Assembly: GCF_900119145.1 (NCBI RefSeq)
Contig: NZ_FPIY01000007.1
Coordinates: 1-64,000 of the forward strand
DNA from: Cellulophaga fucicola
GTDB taxonomy: Bacteria; Bacteroidota; Bacteroidia; Flavobacteriales; Flavobacteriaceae
DNA: 64,000 bases
Direction of reading: 5' to 3'
Part shown: positions 9,237-18,737 of the stretch, piece by piece
Numbering within the stretch: position 1 is the stretch's first letter
How the letters are laid out: each line of letters starts with the position of its first letter
The notes under the pieces: generated by a model
Databases searched by the model: none
Seen by the model: only the letters and a program-made list of their open reading frames with translations
Told to the model about the DNA's origin: nothing
Program-made: the position numbers and the translations under genes

Positions 9237-10883
9237 CTATTTAAGATTTTTATAAACAATTATGCTTCCAAGAATACCAACTAATAGTCCCATAATACCA
9301 ACAAAATAGGCACCAGTTTCAGCTAAAAATGATAAGATTAATATAATTAAGCCTGTTAAAGCAATCCCTATTCCTATTACACGTGCTCCTTTTTTATTTT
9401 GAGTGCCTGTGTTTTCTTTTTCTGCAGTAGCTTTTAACTCTATTAAAGCCTTATACTCTTTATATTTTGGGTTTTCTACCGGTTTTAATGTGTAGTAAAC
9501 TTCATAAATAGTTAATAACACTATTGGTACTGCCACACCAAGTAACATTTCTGATGCTCTATCTAATTTTAAATTAAATAGTAGTGGTACTAAAAACTTA
9601 AAAAATGTATTTATAAAAAGTGATATTAGTGTAACCGATAGAATAGTAAACCCTGTTTGTTTTTTAGAGAATAAAGCCCAAATAGGCGGCAAAAACATTG
9701 CTCCTCCTGTTAAGGCAGCTAAAGACATTACGACTTCTACAATACCGCCAAAGTAAGGAACAAGTAAGGCTATAAGAATAGTAATAAGCCCTAGTATAAT
9801 TGTAGCTAATTTACCAATTTTTACTAATTTATGTTCTGGTGTATTGGGTCTAAAATGCTTATAAATATCATTAGTTAATACTCCTGCAGATATGTTTAAT
9901 GTGGTATTTACAGAGCTAGACGTGGCAAAAATCATACCTCCCAACATTAGCCCTAACATACCTACTGGCAACACTTCTTTACACATTAATAAATAGGCAC
10001 CTTCGTTTTCTAAACCATTTAAATCTGGATTTAACACACGGTAAATCATTGGTGGTAACATCCAAATTAACGGACTAATAGCATATAAAACACCAAATAA
10101 CCAACCTACTTTTTTTGCATCTTTAGGTGTTGCTACACTGGTATAACGCTGAACATACGCCCAGTTGCCCGCAATAAAAAACAAATTATACAATCCAAAT
10201 GCTACTAAAAACAACGGAGAATACTCTGTATTAACAAACTGAAAAAAAGTGTCTGGAGCTTTAGATATAAAGGCATCTACACCTCCTATTTTATTAAAAG
10301 AAAGAGGTACAACAATTAGTACAACTGCTGTTAACACAACAAACTGTAAAACATCTGTAACTATAACTGCCCATAAACCACCTACAGTTGTGTACACTAA
10401 AATTAAAATACCTAAACCTATAATACTTGCTGTTATTGGTATCCCCGTAGATACCTCTACAATTTTAGCAACAGGGTATAAAAAAGCACCCATTGTAAAG
10501 ATTGAAATTAGTAAAAACAAATAAGTATATGTACGCTGGGTTTTATAACCCAACCTATCTGTAATAAACTGAGCCGTAGTAATAGCTTTTGTTTTTTGCC
10601 ATTTTGGTGCTATTACAAAACCTATAATTATACCTGCAATACACATTGTCCATTGTATAGAAATTGCTACCCAACCACTACTGTATGCAATAGCTCCCCA
10701 AACTACAAATGTACCAGCAGAAAAAAAACTCATAAATAAAGACAAGCCACTCATCCACCAAGGTAATGCACCTCCTGCAGAAAAATAAGATTTCATATTT
10801 TTACCTGTTTTAGAAAAACTCATTCCGCAGATAAAAATTAATAAGACAAATATAAAAATGACCGATATGTCTATAATTCCCAT
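9237..10883 (-). CDS. Sodium:solute symporter (SSS family)
   Basis: This 548-residue polytopic membrane protein has about 13-14 hydrophobic segments. Its N-terminal motif, with GMSFSKTGKNMKSYFSAGG followed by LPWWMSGLSLFMSFFSAGTF, is typical of SSS transporters, where this region lines the sodium and substrate sites. It is the first gene of the minus-strand left operon and faces lacI, so it is the probable inner-membrane importer for the sugar released by the GH2 and GH117 enzymes. The two LacI-type operators lie directly upstream. The family is certain and the sugar unknown; galactose or an anhydro-sugar is likeliest from context. Confidence 0.88.
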   Translation of the reverse strand: MGIIDISVIFIFVLLIFICGMSFSKTGKNMKSYFSAGGALPWWMSGLSLFMSFFSAGTFVVWGAIAYSSGWVAISIQWTMCIAGIIIGFVIAPKWQKTKAITTAQFITDRLGYKTQRTYTYLFLLISIFTMGAFLYPVAKIVEVSTGIPITASIIGLGILILVYTTVGGLWAVIVTDVLQFVVLTAVVLIVVPLSFNKIGGVDAFISKAPDTFFQFVNTEYSPLFLVAFGLYNLFFIAGNWAYVQRYTSVATPKDAKKVGWLFGVLYAISPLIWMLPPMIYRVLNPDLNGLENEGAYLLMCKEVLPVGMLGLMLGGMIFATSSSVNTTLNISAGVLTNDIYKHFRPNTPEHKLVKIGKLATIILGLITILIALLVPYFGGIVEVVMSLAALTGGAMFLPPIWALFSKKQTGFTILSVTLISLFINTFFKFLVPLLFNLKLDRASEMLLGVAVPIVLLTIYEVYYTLKPVENPKYKEYKALIELKATAEKENTGTQNKKGARVIGIGIALTGLIILILSFLAETGAYFVGIMGLLVGILGSIIVYKNLK

Positions 10884-10955
10884 AAATTATTATAAAGTTG
10901 AATGTTAATTTATGATAAATATTACTACAAAATTCACTAATGTTATTTTATGACC

Positions 10956-10973
10956 TTCGGAAGCGCTCTCGTA
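10956..10973. promoter_or_regulatory. LacI-type operator O1 (imperfect)
   Basis: An imperfect copy of the O2 palindrome (TTCGGAAGCGCTCTCGTA) lies 30 bp, about three helical turns, from O2. It sits some 20 nt upstream of a -7-like octamer on the minus strand (GAATTTTG, 10935-10928), so it would overlap the -33 region of the symporter promoter. Its role in repressing the symporter operon is inferred. Confidence 0.6.
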
Positions 10974-10985
10974 AGCATTATTTTT

Positions 10986-11003
10986 TTCGGAAACGTTTCC
11001 GAA
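10986..11003. promoter_or_regulatory. LacI-type operator O2 (perfect 18-bp palindrome)
   Basis: TTCGGAAACGTTTCCGAA is a perfect palindrome with the central CG typical of LacI/GalR operators. It lies 36 bp before the lacI-type start codon, just upstream of a -7-like octamer (TTTATTTG, 11017-11024), as expected for autoregulation. Together with O1 it could allow cooperative binding across the divergent promoter. Confidence 0.8.
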
Positions 11004-11039
11004 TTTGCCGAAAACTTTTATTTGTGTTAATATTACTGT

Positions 11040-12050
11040 ATGAAGCATATTACAATAAAAGATGTTGCTAAAAAGTTAAACGTATCTATATCTACAGTTT
11101 CTAGAGCCTTTAATAACAAGTATGATATTAAAGAAGAAACAAAAGAAAAAATACTAAAAACAGCCAAAGAGCTTGGGTACAAACCAAACCCTATTGCAAA
11201 AAAATTAAGTCAGCAACGATCCTTTACCATAGGCATTATAGTGCCAGAGTTTAGTAATAATTTTTTTCCTGAAGTAATGTTAGGAGCTCAGGAAGTATTG
11301 TTAAAAGAAGGGTGTCAGGCATTAATTATGCAGTCTAACCATTCTTGGGAAGTTGAAAAGAAAAATGTAGAGACATTAGTTAATAATATGGTTGATGGTT
11401 TAATAATTTCATTAACATCAGAGAGTAAAAACAATGCTTATTACAACGATTTAATAAAGCAAAATATCCCTATTGTATTCTTTAACCGTACCGTAGATCA
11501 AATTAAAGCCTCTAAAGTTTTATTTGATGATTATAAATGGGCAATGTTTGCAACAGAACACTTAATAGTACAGGGTTATAAAAACATTACACATTTAGAA
11601 GGTGACAAAAACCTAACGCTAACTAAAAACAGATTAAGAGGTTTTACAGATGCTCATAAAAAATATAAACTTACGGTTGGTAAAGTTGTTCCTTGCGGAT
11701 TTAAAATGGAAGATGGCGAGCGTGTTGCCCAAGAAATGATTGATAAGAGTGAGGTTCCAAGGGCTATTTTTGCGGCTAATGATTCTTCTGCTGTTGGCGC
11801 AATTAGTGTTTTTAAAAAAAATGGATATTCTATTCCTAAAGACATAGCAATTGTTGGCTTTACAGAATCTAATCTTGCCAAACATACCACACCAACATTA
11901 ACGTCTGTGGAGCAGCCTACTAATGATATTGGACAAACTGCAGCAAAACTATTATTAGAACAAATAAACACCAAAGGGTTATTTGTACCACAAACTATTG
12001 TTTTAAACGGAAGATTAAATATTAGAGACTCCTCAGTTAAAATTATTTAA
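11040..12050 (+). CDS. LacI-family transcriptional regulator
   Basis: The 336-residue protein begins with a LacI helix-turn-helix and hinge (TIKDVAKKLNVSISTVSRAF, residues 4-23; YKPNPIAKKLSQQ before residue 58). A type I periplasmic-binding-protein-like effector domain follows (about 60-330), with the usual TIGIIVPEF opening and AAKLLLEQI near the end. It diverges from the symporter-oxidoreductase-GH2-GH117 operon across two operators, so it most likely represses that operon until a galactan-derived sugar binds. The effector cannot be predicted from sequence. Nothing supports co-transcription with the next gene, which is on the other strand. Confidence 0.92.
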   Translation: MKHITIKDVAKKLNVSISTVSRAFNNKYDIKEETKEKILKTAKELGYKPNPIAKKLSQQRSFTIGIIVPEFSNNFFPEVMLGAQEVLLKEGCQALIMQSNHSWEVEKKNVETLVNNMVDGLIISLTSESKNNAYYNDLIKQNIPIVFFNRTVDQIKASKVLFDDYKWAMFATEHLIVQGYKNITHLEGDKNLTLTKNRLRGFTDAHKKYKLTVGKVVPCGFKMEDGERVAQEMIDKSEVPRAIFAANDSSAVGAISVFKKNGYSIPKDIAIVGFTESNLAKHTTPTLTSVEQPTNDIGQTAAKLLLEQINTKGLFVPQTIVLNGRLNIRDSSVKII

Positions 12051-12276
12051 TATAGTTGTGTATACCATTTTCCGTTATTTTACAGAGGTCTCTTATAAAT
12101 ACCATTATCAACAGTTACATTTGGTTTTGTTCTGTTGTATTTATTTCCATCTCAATTTACTATTGGTGTTACTGCCAATTTATTCCCATTGTACGGATTT
12201 AGAAAATCTATTGCATTATGACCTAAATGGCTTGTATGATAAAGAAAGGGTTTTAATTGTATTTGGCTTCTTCATT

Positions 12277-14889
12277 CTATTTTTTTAACCAAGGTTCTTT
12301 ACTGTTATTTAAGTATGTAATAAACCAACCTGAACCCCAACCTGCACTCCAAAGAACATTTTCATTATAAGGGTCTGGCTTAACATCTACCATTTTATTA
12401 GGTTGCCCTAAGCCTTTGTTTATTTTTTTCCAACTAATAGCGCCGTCCTCGGACAAATAAATTCCTGGGTTTTTAAAATTATCAATTAAATTATTTGCTT
12501 GTCCGGCCACACTAATTACAATAATATTTTCATCTAAAGGAGAAGTCTCTACTTGCCAAACAAAAGGAGCATTAAAAATTTTATTCCAACTTTTTCCATT
12601 ATTTTTTGACATCCAAACACCGCCTTCTTCATAAGTTCCAGAACGTCTTCCGGTTGCTATGTATATGTTATGACTATTACGATCTATAAAAACATTATTT
12701 ACCGCTTTTATTTGGGATGGTATTTTAATTTTTTCCCAATTACTTCCTTTGTTTGTTGATTTATATAACCCTCCATCATCATCATTACAAGCAGCATACA
12801 AAATATTAGAGTTTTTAGAATCCATTTTAATTCTGCGTACACTTACATTTTTATGAAACCCATTATTACTTAACTCCCAAGTATAGCCGCCATCTAAAGA
12901 ACGGTAAAATCCATAACCACCCTTGGTAAGCTTTGGTGCTTTACTACCTACTTCTGAAATAGGTTTTTTAATAGCACAGAAATACATATTCTCTGGAGTA
13001 ACAGGATCTATAATTAAGGAGTATTGCATTGCCAAGCCCTCCCATGAATTGTTATCTGCATCAAAAATTGTGGCTATATTTTTCCAAGTTTTACCTCCAT
13101 CATTTGTTCTTCTTATTTTCCCTCTATGCTCTTGTCTCCAACCTAATGAATAAATAATATTTGGATTATTTGGATGTACAGCCATTGTAGAAGTAGAATG
13201 TTGACCGTGCATACCATTGTGGTCATGAACTTGACCATCTATTTGCTCTACAGCAACTGCCTGTTTATTAGGCCATTTATCCAAACTTGTTGTTTGCCAT
13301 AATCCGTGCTCGCCACTTGCCAGTAATCTTCTGTCGGGAATTCCTGTTTCCAACAGCATAAACCTTCCTGGTAAATTACTATCTCCACGCCCAATCCATT
13401 TATTACTTCCTTTAGATGTCTCATTATCATCAATCTGACACCAAGTTTTGCCGTTATCTGTAGATTTTAAAGTTTGTTGATCTATCCCTATAAAAACATC
13501 TCCTTTATTATTAATTGCTAACATACGGTTACCCGAAATTTCTGCATGGTTATTCATATATCTTTGCAGGTGTGCAAATGTTACATTTGCACCCATAGGG
13601 TTGTTTCTACTTTGCCAATATGCTGTATCTTTTTTTGACAACCAGTAAGTTCCTTGTCTTGCACAAGCAAACCAAGTTTTTCCACCGTCTTCAGTTTTCC
13701 AAAGGTCTCCTGCCCCAAAAGATTTATCATGCTTTTTATTAAAAGAAACATAAATTTCATTTTTATTTAAAGGATTAACAACCAACCTATTAAACACAGG
13801 TAAAATTCTATTAGGCAAAACTGTAAATTTAGACTTAGCCTCATTTTTTGTGATACCAAACCAAAAACCAATTGTTTTATAATACCTGTCTATTTCTGCA
13901 GAAAATTGTATTTTATTTAAGTTAATGTCTAAATTACCTGTACAATTAATCCAAGACGCACCATTGTCTATACTTTTATACACACCACCTTTAGAGGTTA
14001 CAGATTTTCCGTCTTTTTTATATTCTGTTTGTGTTACCAAGTACAATATAAACTCACCTGTTTTTGCATTGTAATAAGATGTTAGGTCTCTTGGTAAGTT
14101 GTTTGGTAGTCCTTTGTCACTTAAATGCCAGTTAGCACCACTGTCATTAGTTATATAAACTCCATAATTGGTGGTAATAAAAATATTCTTTGTGTTTTTA
14201 GGATGATAAACAATTCTGGCTACATCTAAATTTTCATTAATACTTGTTGCTATTTTAATCCAAGATTTTCCTCTGTCTTTGGTCTTTAAAACATAGCCAT
14301 AACTTGATCTTGAACTAATTTTTCCGTGCGGATTTTTTAAACTTCTATGGTTTTCTTTTACATTCCAAAAGTCGCCTGCTCCAATTAGCCATTCAGTATC
14401 ATCTTTAGGGTTTATAGCAATTTTTGTATGTGCATTACTAACGTGTTTACCACTTGTTCGCGGAATAGTATAAATTATTTTCCAACTTTTACCTCTGTCA
14501 TTAGATACATAAACGCCTCCTGCACGCTCTATTGCAACACCAAAGTCTGGATTTTGCCTAGAGAAAACAATATCATGTACACGTTCCATATCTAAACCAT
14601 TACCATCAAAATCTTTAATCGTATGCCACGATTTACCTGCATCCCAAGTTCCGTAACTTACGTGCATATCTGGCCCCATAAACATTGTATTGGTATCTGT
14701 TGAGTGTGTCCAAAACTCCTCGTTATAACCAGACATTCCTGGCCCAAAGTTATTCCATATAATTAACGAATCTGAGTCTACTCTCTCTGACTTAATTTTT
14801 TCAAAAAAATCATCCAAATTTTTCTTATTCTGACTATATCCTGTAGAAATAATTAATATAGAAACTAATAGTAAAATGTTAGTTTTCAT
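12277..14889 (-). CDS. Secreted BNR/Asp-box beta-propeller protein
   Basis: This 870-residue protein has a Sec signal (MKTNILLLVSILIISTGYSQ) and at least ten Asp-box repeats of the form S/T-x-D-x-G-x-x-W, for example TKDRGKSW, TEDGGKTW, TNDGGKTW and SLDGGYTW. That implies one or two seven-bladed propellers of the sialidase/Vps10/GH74-like fold. The fold alone does not give an enzyme: no sialidase RIP motif is visible, and I cannot assign GH74 with confidence. It is a single-gene unit whose promoter shares the heptamer found upstream of PUL enzymes, so it is probably induced with them. It may be a glycan-binding or novel glycan-active protein. A 226-bp gap of unclear content separates its 3' end from lacI. 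Confidence 0.7.
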   Translation of the reverse strand: MKTNILLLVSILIISTGYSQNKKNLDDFFEKIKSERVDSDSLIIWNNFGPGMSGYNEEFWTHSTDTNTMFMGPDMHVSYGTWDAGKSWHTIKDFDGNGLDMERVHDIVFSRQNPDFGVAIERAGGVYVSNDRGKSWKIIYTIPRTSGKHVSNAHTKIAINPKDDTEWLIGAGDFWNVKENHRSLKNPHGKISSRSSYGYVLKTKDRGKSWIKIATSINENLDVARIVYHPKNTKNIFITTNYGVYITNDSGANWHLSDKGLPNNLPRDLTSYYNAKTGEFILYLVTQTEYKKDGKSVTSKGGVYKSIDNGASWINCTGNLDINLNKIQFSAEIDRYYKTIGFWFGITKNEAKSKFTVLPNRILPVFNRLVVNPLNKNEIYVSFNKKHDKSFGAGDLWKTEDGGKTWFACARQGTYWLSKKDTAYWQSRNNPMGANVTFAHLQRYMNNHAEISGNRMLAINNKGDVFIGIDQQTLKSTDNGKTWCQIDDNETSKGSNKWIGRGDSNLPGRFMLLETGIPDRRLLASGEHGLWQTTSLDKWPNKQAVAVEQIDGQVHDHNGMHGQHSTSTMAVHPNNPNIIYSLGWRQEHRGKIRRTNDGGKTWKNIATIFDADNNSWEGLAMQYSLIIDPVTPENMYFCAIKKPISEVGSKAPKLTKGGYGFYRSLDGGYTWELSNNGFHKNVSVRRIKMDSKNSNILYAACNDDDGGLYKSTNKGSNWEKIKIPSQIKAVNNVFIDRNSHNIYIATGRRSGTYEEGGVWMSKNNGKSWNKIFNAPFVWQVETSPLDENIIVISVAGQANNLIDNFKNPGIYLSEDGAISWKKINKGLGQPNKMVDVKPDPYNENVLWSAGWGSGWFITYLNNSKEPWLKK

Positions 14890-14911
14890 AAAGAGTAAGG
14901 TTATGTTTTTT

Positions 14912-14951
14912 CAAATCTACACAAGTTAATTATTCTTTAACAACACATATG
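14912..14951 (-). promoter_or_regulatory. Promoter of BNR gene: CATATGT box plus TAGATTTG
   Basis: On the minus strand the heptamer CATATGT (14951-14945) is followed 25 nt later by TAGATTTG (14919-14912), an exact match to the Bacteroidota -7 consensus TAnnTTTG. Transcription would start about 16 nt before the ATG. The same heptamer with the same spacing precedes three other PUL units. Confidence 0.65.
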
Positions 14952-15112
14952 TTTTTACTATTACAACAAATAAACAACTAGACAATTTACAATATTACCT
15001 ATTTAAAACTATTTTAAAACAAACAAAACCATTTATGGTAGTATTCTAATAGTCTCTTCCCCTTATTTCTCTTCTGATTTGATACTTTTATTTCAGAAAA
15101 ATAAAATAAAAA

Positions 15113-16495
15113 ATGAAACACCTTTTCCTGCTTCTTTATATTGGTTTTTGTTTATCTGTATGTGCTAACGAGTATAATGTTATGGATTATGGCGCAAAAG
15201 CCAATGGCACAACCTTAGATACAAAAGCTGTACAAAAAGCTATTGATTTATGCTCCAAACAAGGTGGCGAAAAAGTTTTAATTCCTGCTGGTAAAACAGT
15301 ACTTATTGGCACTATATATTTAAAAGATAATGTAACACTTTATCTGCAAAATGGTGCTGTACTTTTAGGCAGTCCAGATTACAAAGACTATACAACAGAT
15401 ACCCACAAAAATACTTATAAGAATGAACCTCATATGGACAGGTGTTTAATTTTTGCTGATGGAATAAACTCTTTTTCTATAGAAGGTAATGGAACAATTA
15501 ATGGCAACGGTTTTCCTAACAATTTTACAAAAGAAAAAGGCGGTAGACCAATGATGTTACGCTTTCTTAATTGTAATAATATTAAAATTAAAGATGTAAC
15601 TCTTATAAACTCTGCTTCTTGGACTTCTGCTTGGTTATATTGTAATGAAATTGTTGTAGACGGTATTAAAATTACAAGTAGAGTTAACCACAACGGAGAT
15701 GGTTTAGATTTTGATGGTTGTACCAACGTACGTGTTTCTAATTCTTCTTTTAATACTAGTGACGACTCTATTTGCTTGCAAACATCTAGGCCAGATAAAC
15801 CTTGTAAAGACATTGTAATTAACAATTGCGTATTTACCAGCAAATGGGCCGCTATGCGCATTGGGTTAGCTTCTAGAGGAGATTTTGAGTCCGTTACTGT
15901 AAGCAATTGTACGTTTCATGACATACAAGATTCCGGACTAAAAATACAAATGAATGAGGGTGGTGAAATGAAAAACATGATTTTTTCTAACATTGTCATG
16001 AAAAACGTTCCTAGACCTATTTTTATGACTTTCTGCCAACAAAGAGCTGGTACAGATACTCCTGTGAAAATGCTTCCTATGAAGGCTATGCATTCTTTCT
16101 CTTTCAATAATTTTATTATAGATAATAAAGATTTAGATAAAAACTCTGCTATTTTTTTAACTGGTATGCCTAAAAATTACATTACAGACATACAGTTAAA
16201 CAATATACAAATGACAGTTTCTGGCGGTGGAAATAAAATAGACGCTAATAGAACAGATATTAAAGAGTATACTTTAGAAACCTTAGGCAATTGGTGGCCA
16301 GAATTTAGTCTAGTTGGCACATTACCTGCTTCTGGTATTTATGCCAGACATATTAATGGTTTGTTTATAAACAACTTTTATTTACATACTGTTTTAGATG
16401 ATAAAAGACCTGCTGTTGTTTTAAATGATGTTCTACATTTTAATAGCAATTCTATTTTTTTAAACCGAAAAAAACAAACTATTAAAGACAACTAA
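15113..16495 (+). CDS. GH28-type right-handed beta-helix glycosidase
   Basis: The 460-residue protein has a signal peptide (about 18 residues, ending CAN) followed by the GH28 N-terminal segment (VMDYGAKANGTTLDTKAVQKA) and parallel beta-helix coils. The catalytic region holds the paired acids expected in polygalacturonase-like enzymes, DGLDFDGC and SDDSICLQT, then MRIGLASRG and SGLKIQ in later coils. GH28 classically hydrolyses galacturonans, but nothing else in the window handles pectin. It heads a plus-strand operon with a GH16 and a GH117 enzyme, so an alpha-galactoside or anhydro-galactoside linkage in a red-algal galactan is a better guess. The family is clear, the substrate uncertain. 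Confidence 0.82.
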   Translation: MKHLFLLLYIGFCLSVCANEYNVMDYGAKANGTTLDTKAVQKAIDLCSKQGGEKVLIPAGKTVLIGTIYLKDNVTLYLQNGAVLLGSPDYKDYTTDTHKNTYKNEPHMDRCLIFADGINSFSIEGNGTINGNGFPNNFTKEKGGRPMMLRFLNCNNIKIKDVTLINSASWTSAWLYCNEIVVDGIKITSRVNHNGDGLDFDGCTNVRVSNSSFNTSDDSICLQTSRPDKPCKDIVINNCVFTSKWAAMRIGLASRGDFESVTVSNCTFHDIQDSGLKIQMNEGGEMKNMIFSNIVMKNVPRPIFMTFCQQRAGTDTPVKMLPMKAMHSFSFNNFIIDNKDLDKNSAIFLTGMPKNYITDIQLNNIQMTVSGGGNKIDANRTDIKEYTLETLGNWWPEFSLVGTLPASGIYARHINGLFINNFYLHTVLDDKRPAVVLNDVLHFNSNSIFLNRKKQTIKDN

Positions 16496-16584
16496 CATAG
16501 GACTTAATGCCCCTACAGAACTATCTATAATATATTCAAAAAAACAAGTACTTAAACCAAATATAAAACCTTAAACTAACTAAA

Positions 16585-17475
16585 ATGAAATCTATTTTAC
16601 GTGTAACTAAAAAAATCACATTACTACTAATTTTTATTTGTGTTGGGCAATCTTTTGCTCAAAAAGCTCCGTTTTTTAAAGATGGACAAGACCCAAAGCC
16701 TACCCATAAAAAATGGAAGCTAGTAAAAAACATGTCTGATGAATTTAAAGGCAAGAAAGTAAATGAGAGTAAATGGCAAATATCTGGTCAAGGATGGATT
16801 GGCCGTGCTCCAGGATTATTTTTAGCCGATAATATTAAGGTTAAAGATGGTAGTTTACAAATTACAACTACTCTATTAGACAAACCAATTATTAAAAACG
16901 GAAAAACATTTACGCACGGTGGTGGTTATGTAGGCTCTGTAAACGCAATGAAATACGGGTTTTACGAATGTAAAATGAAAGCCAACAAAACCTTTATGTC
17001 TTCTACTTTTTGGTTGATAAATGAATCTAGAGAACTTAAAGGTTGTGATAAAAGGGTTACAGAACTAGACATACAAGAAACTGTGGGGCAAATTGTAAAC
17101 AAAGCAGAATGGATGAAACATTTTGATGAATCTATGAACTCTAACACACACAGTAGAAACATACCGGAAGGTTGTGACTTTGAAAAAGGCTCTGTAAAAT
17201 CTAAAGGCAGTCTTAATAGTAAAACATATGATGATTTTCATGTATACGGAGTGTGGTGGAAATCTAAAGATGAAATTTTATTTTTTATAGATGGCAATTT
17301 TGTCTCCAAAGTAAAGCCTGCGGCAGATTTTAATATAGATATGTATTTAAGAATGGTTGTAGAAACGTATGACTGGAATCCGGTTCCTGAAGATGGCGGA
17401 ATGAACGGTTCTAAAGAAGAAAGAACTACTACCTACAACTGGGTAAGAACTTGGAAATTAGTAGACACTAAATAA
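16585..17475 (+). CDS. GH16 endo-galactanase (agarase/porphyranase/carrageenase class)
   Basis: The 296-residue secreted enzyme (signal ending QSFAQ) is a GH16 beta-jelly roll. The catalytic signature ExDxxE is present as ELDIQE with Glu160 as nucleophile, Asp162 and Glu165 as acid/base. Conserved GH16 elements include DEFKGKKVNESKW near residue 52 and a late WWKSKDEILFFIDG strand. No CBM or sorting domain follows. The sequence differs clearly from the typical GH16_16 agarase encoded at 29485, so the two endo-enzymes probably cut different motifs of the polymer. Subfamily is unresolved; porphyranase or carrageenase-like are both possible. It is 2 nt upstream of GH117 and 90 nt downstream of GH28. 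Confidence 0.82.
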   Translation: MKSILRVTKKITLLLIFICVGQSFAQKAPFFKDGQDPKPTHKKWKLVKNMSDEFKGKKVNESKWQISGQGWIGRAPGLFLADNIKVKDGSLQITTTLLDKPIIKNGKTFTHGGGYVGSVNAMKYGFYECKMKANKTFMSSTFWLINESRELKGCDKRVTELDIQETVGQIVNKAEWMKHFDESMNSNTHSRNIPEGCDFEKGSVKSKGSLNSKTYDDFHVYGVWWKSKDEILFFIDGNFVSKVKPAADFNIDMYLRMVVETYDWNPVPEDGGMNGSKEERTTTYNWVRTWKLVDTK

Positions 17476-17476
17476 T

Positions 17477-18724
17477 ATGAAAAGACTAAAAATAACATTA
17501 ATAATGAGTTGCCTTTTTTTAACGGCTAATACTGTATGTGCGCAAAATTTTCCTTTTATATTACCTAAGGAAAAACCCAAACAACCGTTAAGCACTGCTA
17601 TGCAACGTAATTACGATAATTACTTAGCGCCAAGACCAGAGGATAATGAACTGTATACTCAGTTTAAATATACCAAAGTAGAAGGTTTAGATTATAGTAA
17701 TGATGACGGTACAGTTAGCCGTAGAGATCCATCTAAAATTATTTTTGAAAACGGAAAATACTATGTTTATTATACACACAGAAAAACCGAAACACCTCCT
17801 AAAGGAGCCAAACAAGCTACAGAAACTATACCTTCTGCAGATTGGGATTTGTCTGAAATTTGGTATGCTACCAGTGTAGATGGTTTTAATTGGAAAGAAC
17901 AAGGTGTTGCTATACCTAGACCTCCAGAACCAGCATTAGGTCATAGATCTGTGAGCACTGCAGATATTTTAAAATGGAAAGGAAAATACTATATGTATTA
18001 TCAAGGTTTTAGTGAAGCTAGTGGTTTACGAGGAGATGATTGCCCTGTACTAATGTCTCATGCAGATTCTCCAAATGGACCTTGGACAGCAACTAACAAA
18101 ATTATAATTCCCAACGGCCCAAAAGATACTTGGGATCAATTCTCTATTCATGACCCTTATCCTTTGGTTTATAAAGACAAAATATACTTGTATTATAAAT
18201 CAGATTTTGATGGTGATCCAAATTTAATAAGAATGCAAGGTTTAGCCACAGCAGACTCCCCTTTTGGCCCCTTTACAAAAAGTAAACTAAACCCTGTGTT
18301 AACATCTGGTCATGAAACTACTATGTTTCCTTTTAAAGATGGTATTGCAGCATTAACTATTAGAGACGGTAATGAGCATAATACGGTGCAATTTGCAAAA
18401 GACGGAGTTAATTTTGAGATTGCTTCTTTAGTAGAGATGATGCCTGCCGCAGCTGGTCCTTATGTACCAGACGCTTTTACAAATACTAAAAATGGTGTTG
18501 GTATTACTTGGGGATTATCTCATTTTACAAATGCCACTACATGGGATAAAAATCACGCTATTTTAGTGCGTTTCGATTGTGATTTAAGTCAGGCAATTAA
18601 CGATCCTGAAATGAAAAAACACCACGTTTATCATAGACCAGAGGTGTATTTAAAACAAAGTTTAAGTAAAAAACAAAAAGAACGTATAACTACAAATAAT
18701 AAGGAATTACAAAAATCCAAATAA
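17477..18724 (+). CDS. GH117 anhydro-galactosidase-like enzyme
   Basis: This complete 415-residue GH117 protein has a Sec signal (about 22 residues, ending CAQ), the dimerisation motif STAMQR (residues 39-44, matching SxAxxR), DNELYTQFKYT, and the SRRDPSK region around Asp84 that supplies a catalytic acid in the family. Later blades include HADSPNGPW, HDPYPLVYKDKIYLYYKSDFDG and SGHETTMFPF. Known GH117 enzymes cleave alpha-1,3-linked 3,6-anhydro-L-galactose from the non-reducing end of neoagaro-oligosaccharides; that role fits its operon with an endo-acting GH16. It is followed by a strong hairpin terminator. Confidence 0.87.
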   Translation: MKRLKITLIMSCLFLTANTVCAQNFPFILPKEKPKQPLSTAMQRNYDNYLAPRPEDNELYTQFKYTKVEGLDYSNDDGTVSRRDPSKIIFENGKYYVYYTHRKTETPPKGAKQATETIPSADWDLSEIWYATSVDGFNWKEQGVAIPRPPEPALGHRSVSTADILKWKGKYYMYYQGFSEASGLRGDDCPVLMSHADSPNGPWTATNKIIIPNGPKDTWDQFSIHDPYPLVYKDKIYLYYKSDFDGDPNLIRMQGLATADSPFGPFTKSKLNPVLTSGHETTMFPFKDGIAALTIRDGNEHNTVQFAKDGVNFEIASLVEMMPAAAGPYVPDAFTNTKNGVGITWGLSHFTNATTWDKNHAILVRFDCDLSQAINDPEMKKHHVYHRPEVYLKQSLSKKQKERITTNNKELQKSK

Positions 18725-18737
18725 AAAATAACATCTT

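Noticed and set aside
11634-11974. Two minus-strand frames inside lacI
   Set aside because: They are opposite-strand shadows of a clear LacI gene.
12058-12288. 76-codon reading frame after lacI on the plus strand, and a second open stretch of about 40 codons in another frame (12099-12224)
   Set aside because: Composition is low complexity and hydrophobic with no homology I recognise, no ribosome site, and the 3' end runs into the opposing BNR gene. The 226-bp gap shows no clear terminator; I treat it as non-coding.
12277-14889. BNR protein as a sialidase
   Set aside because: Asp boxes alone do not show sialidase activity; the RIP motif and the arginine triad are not recognisable.
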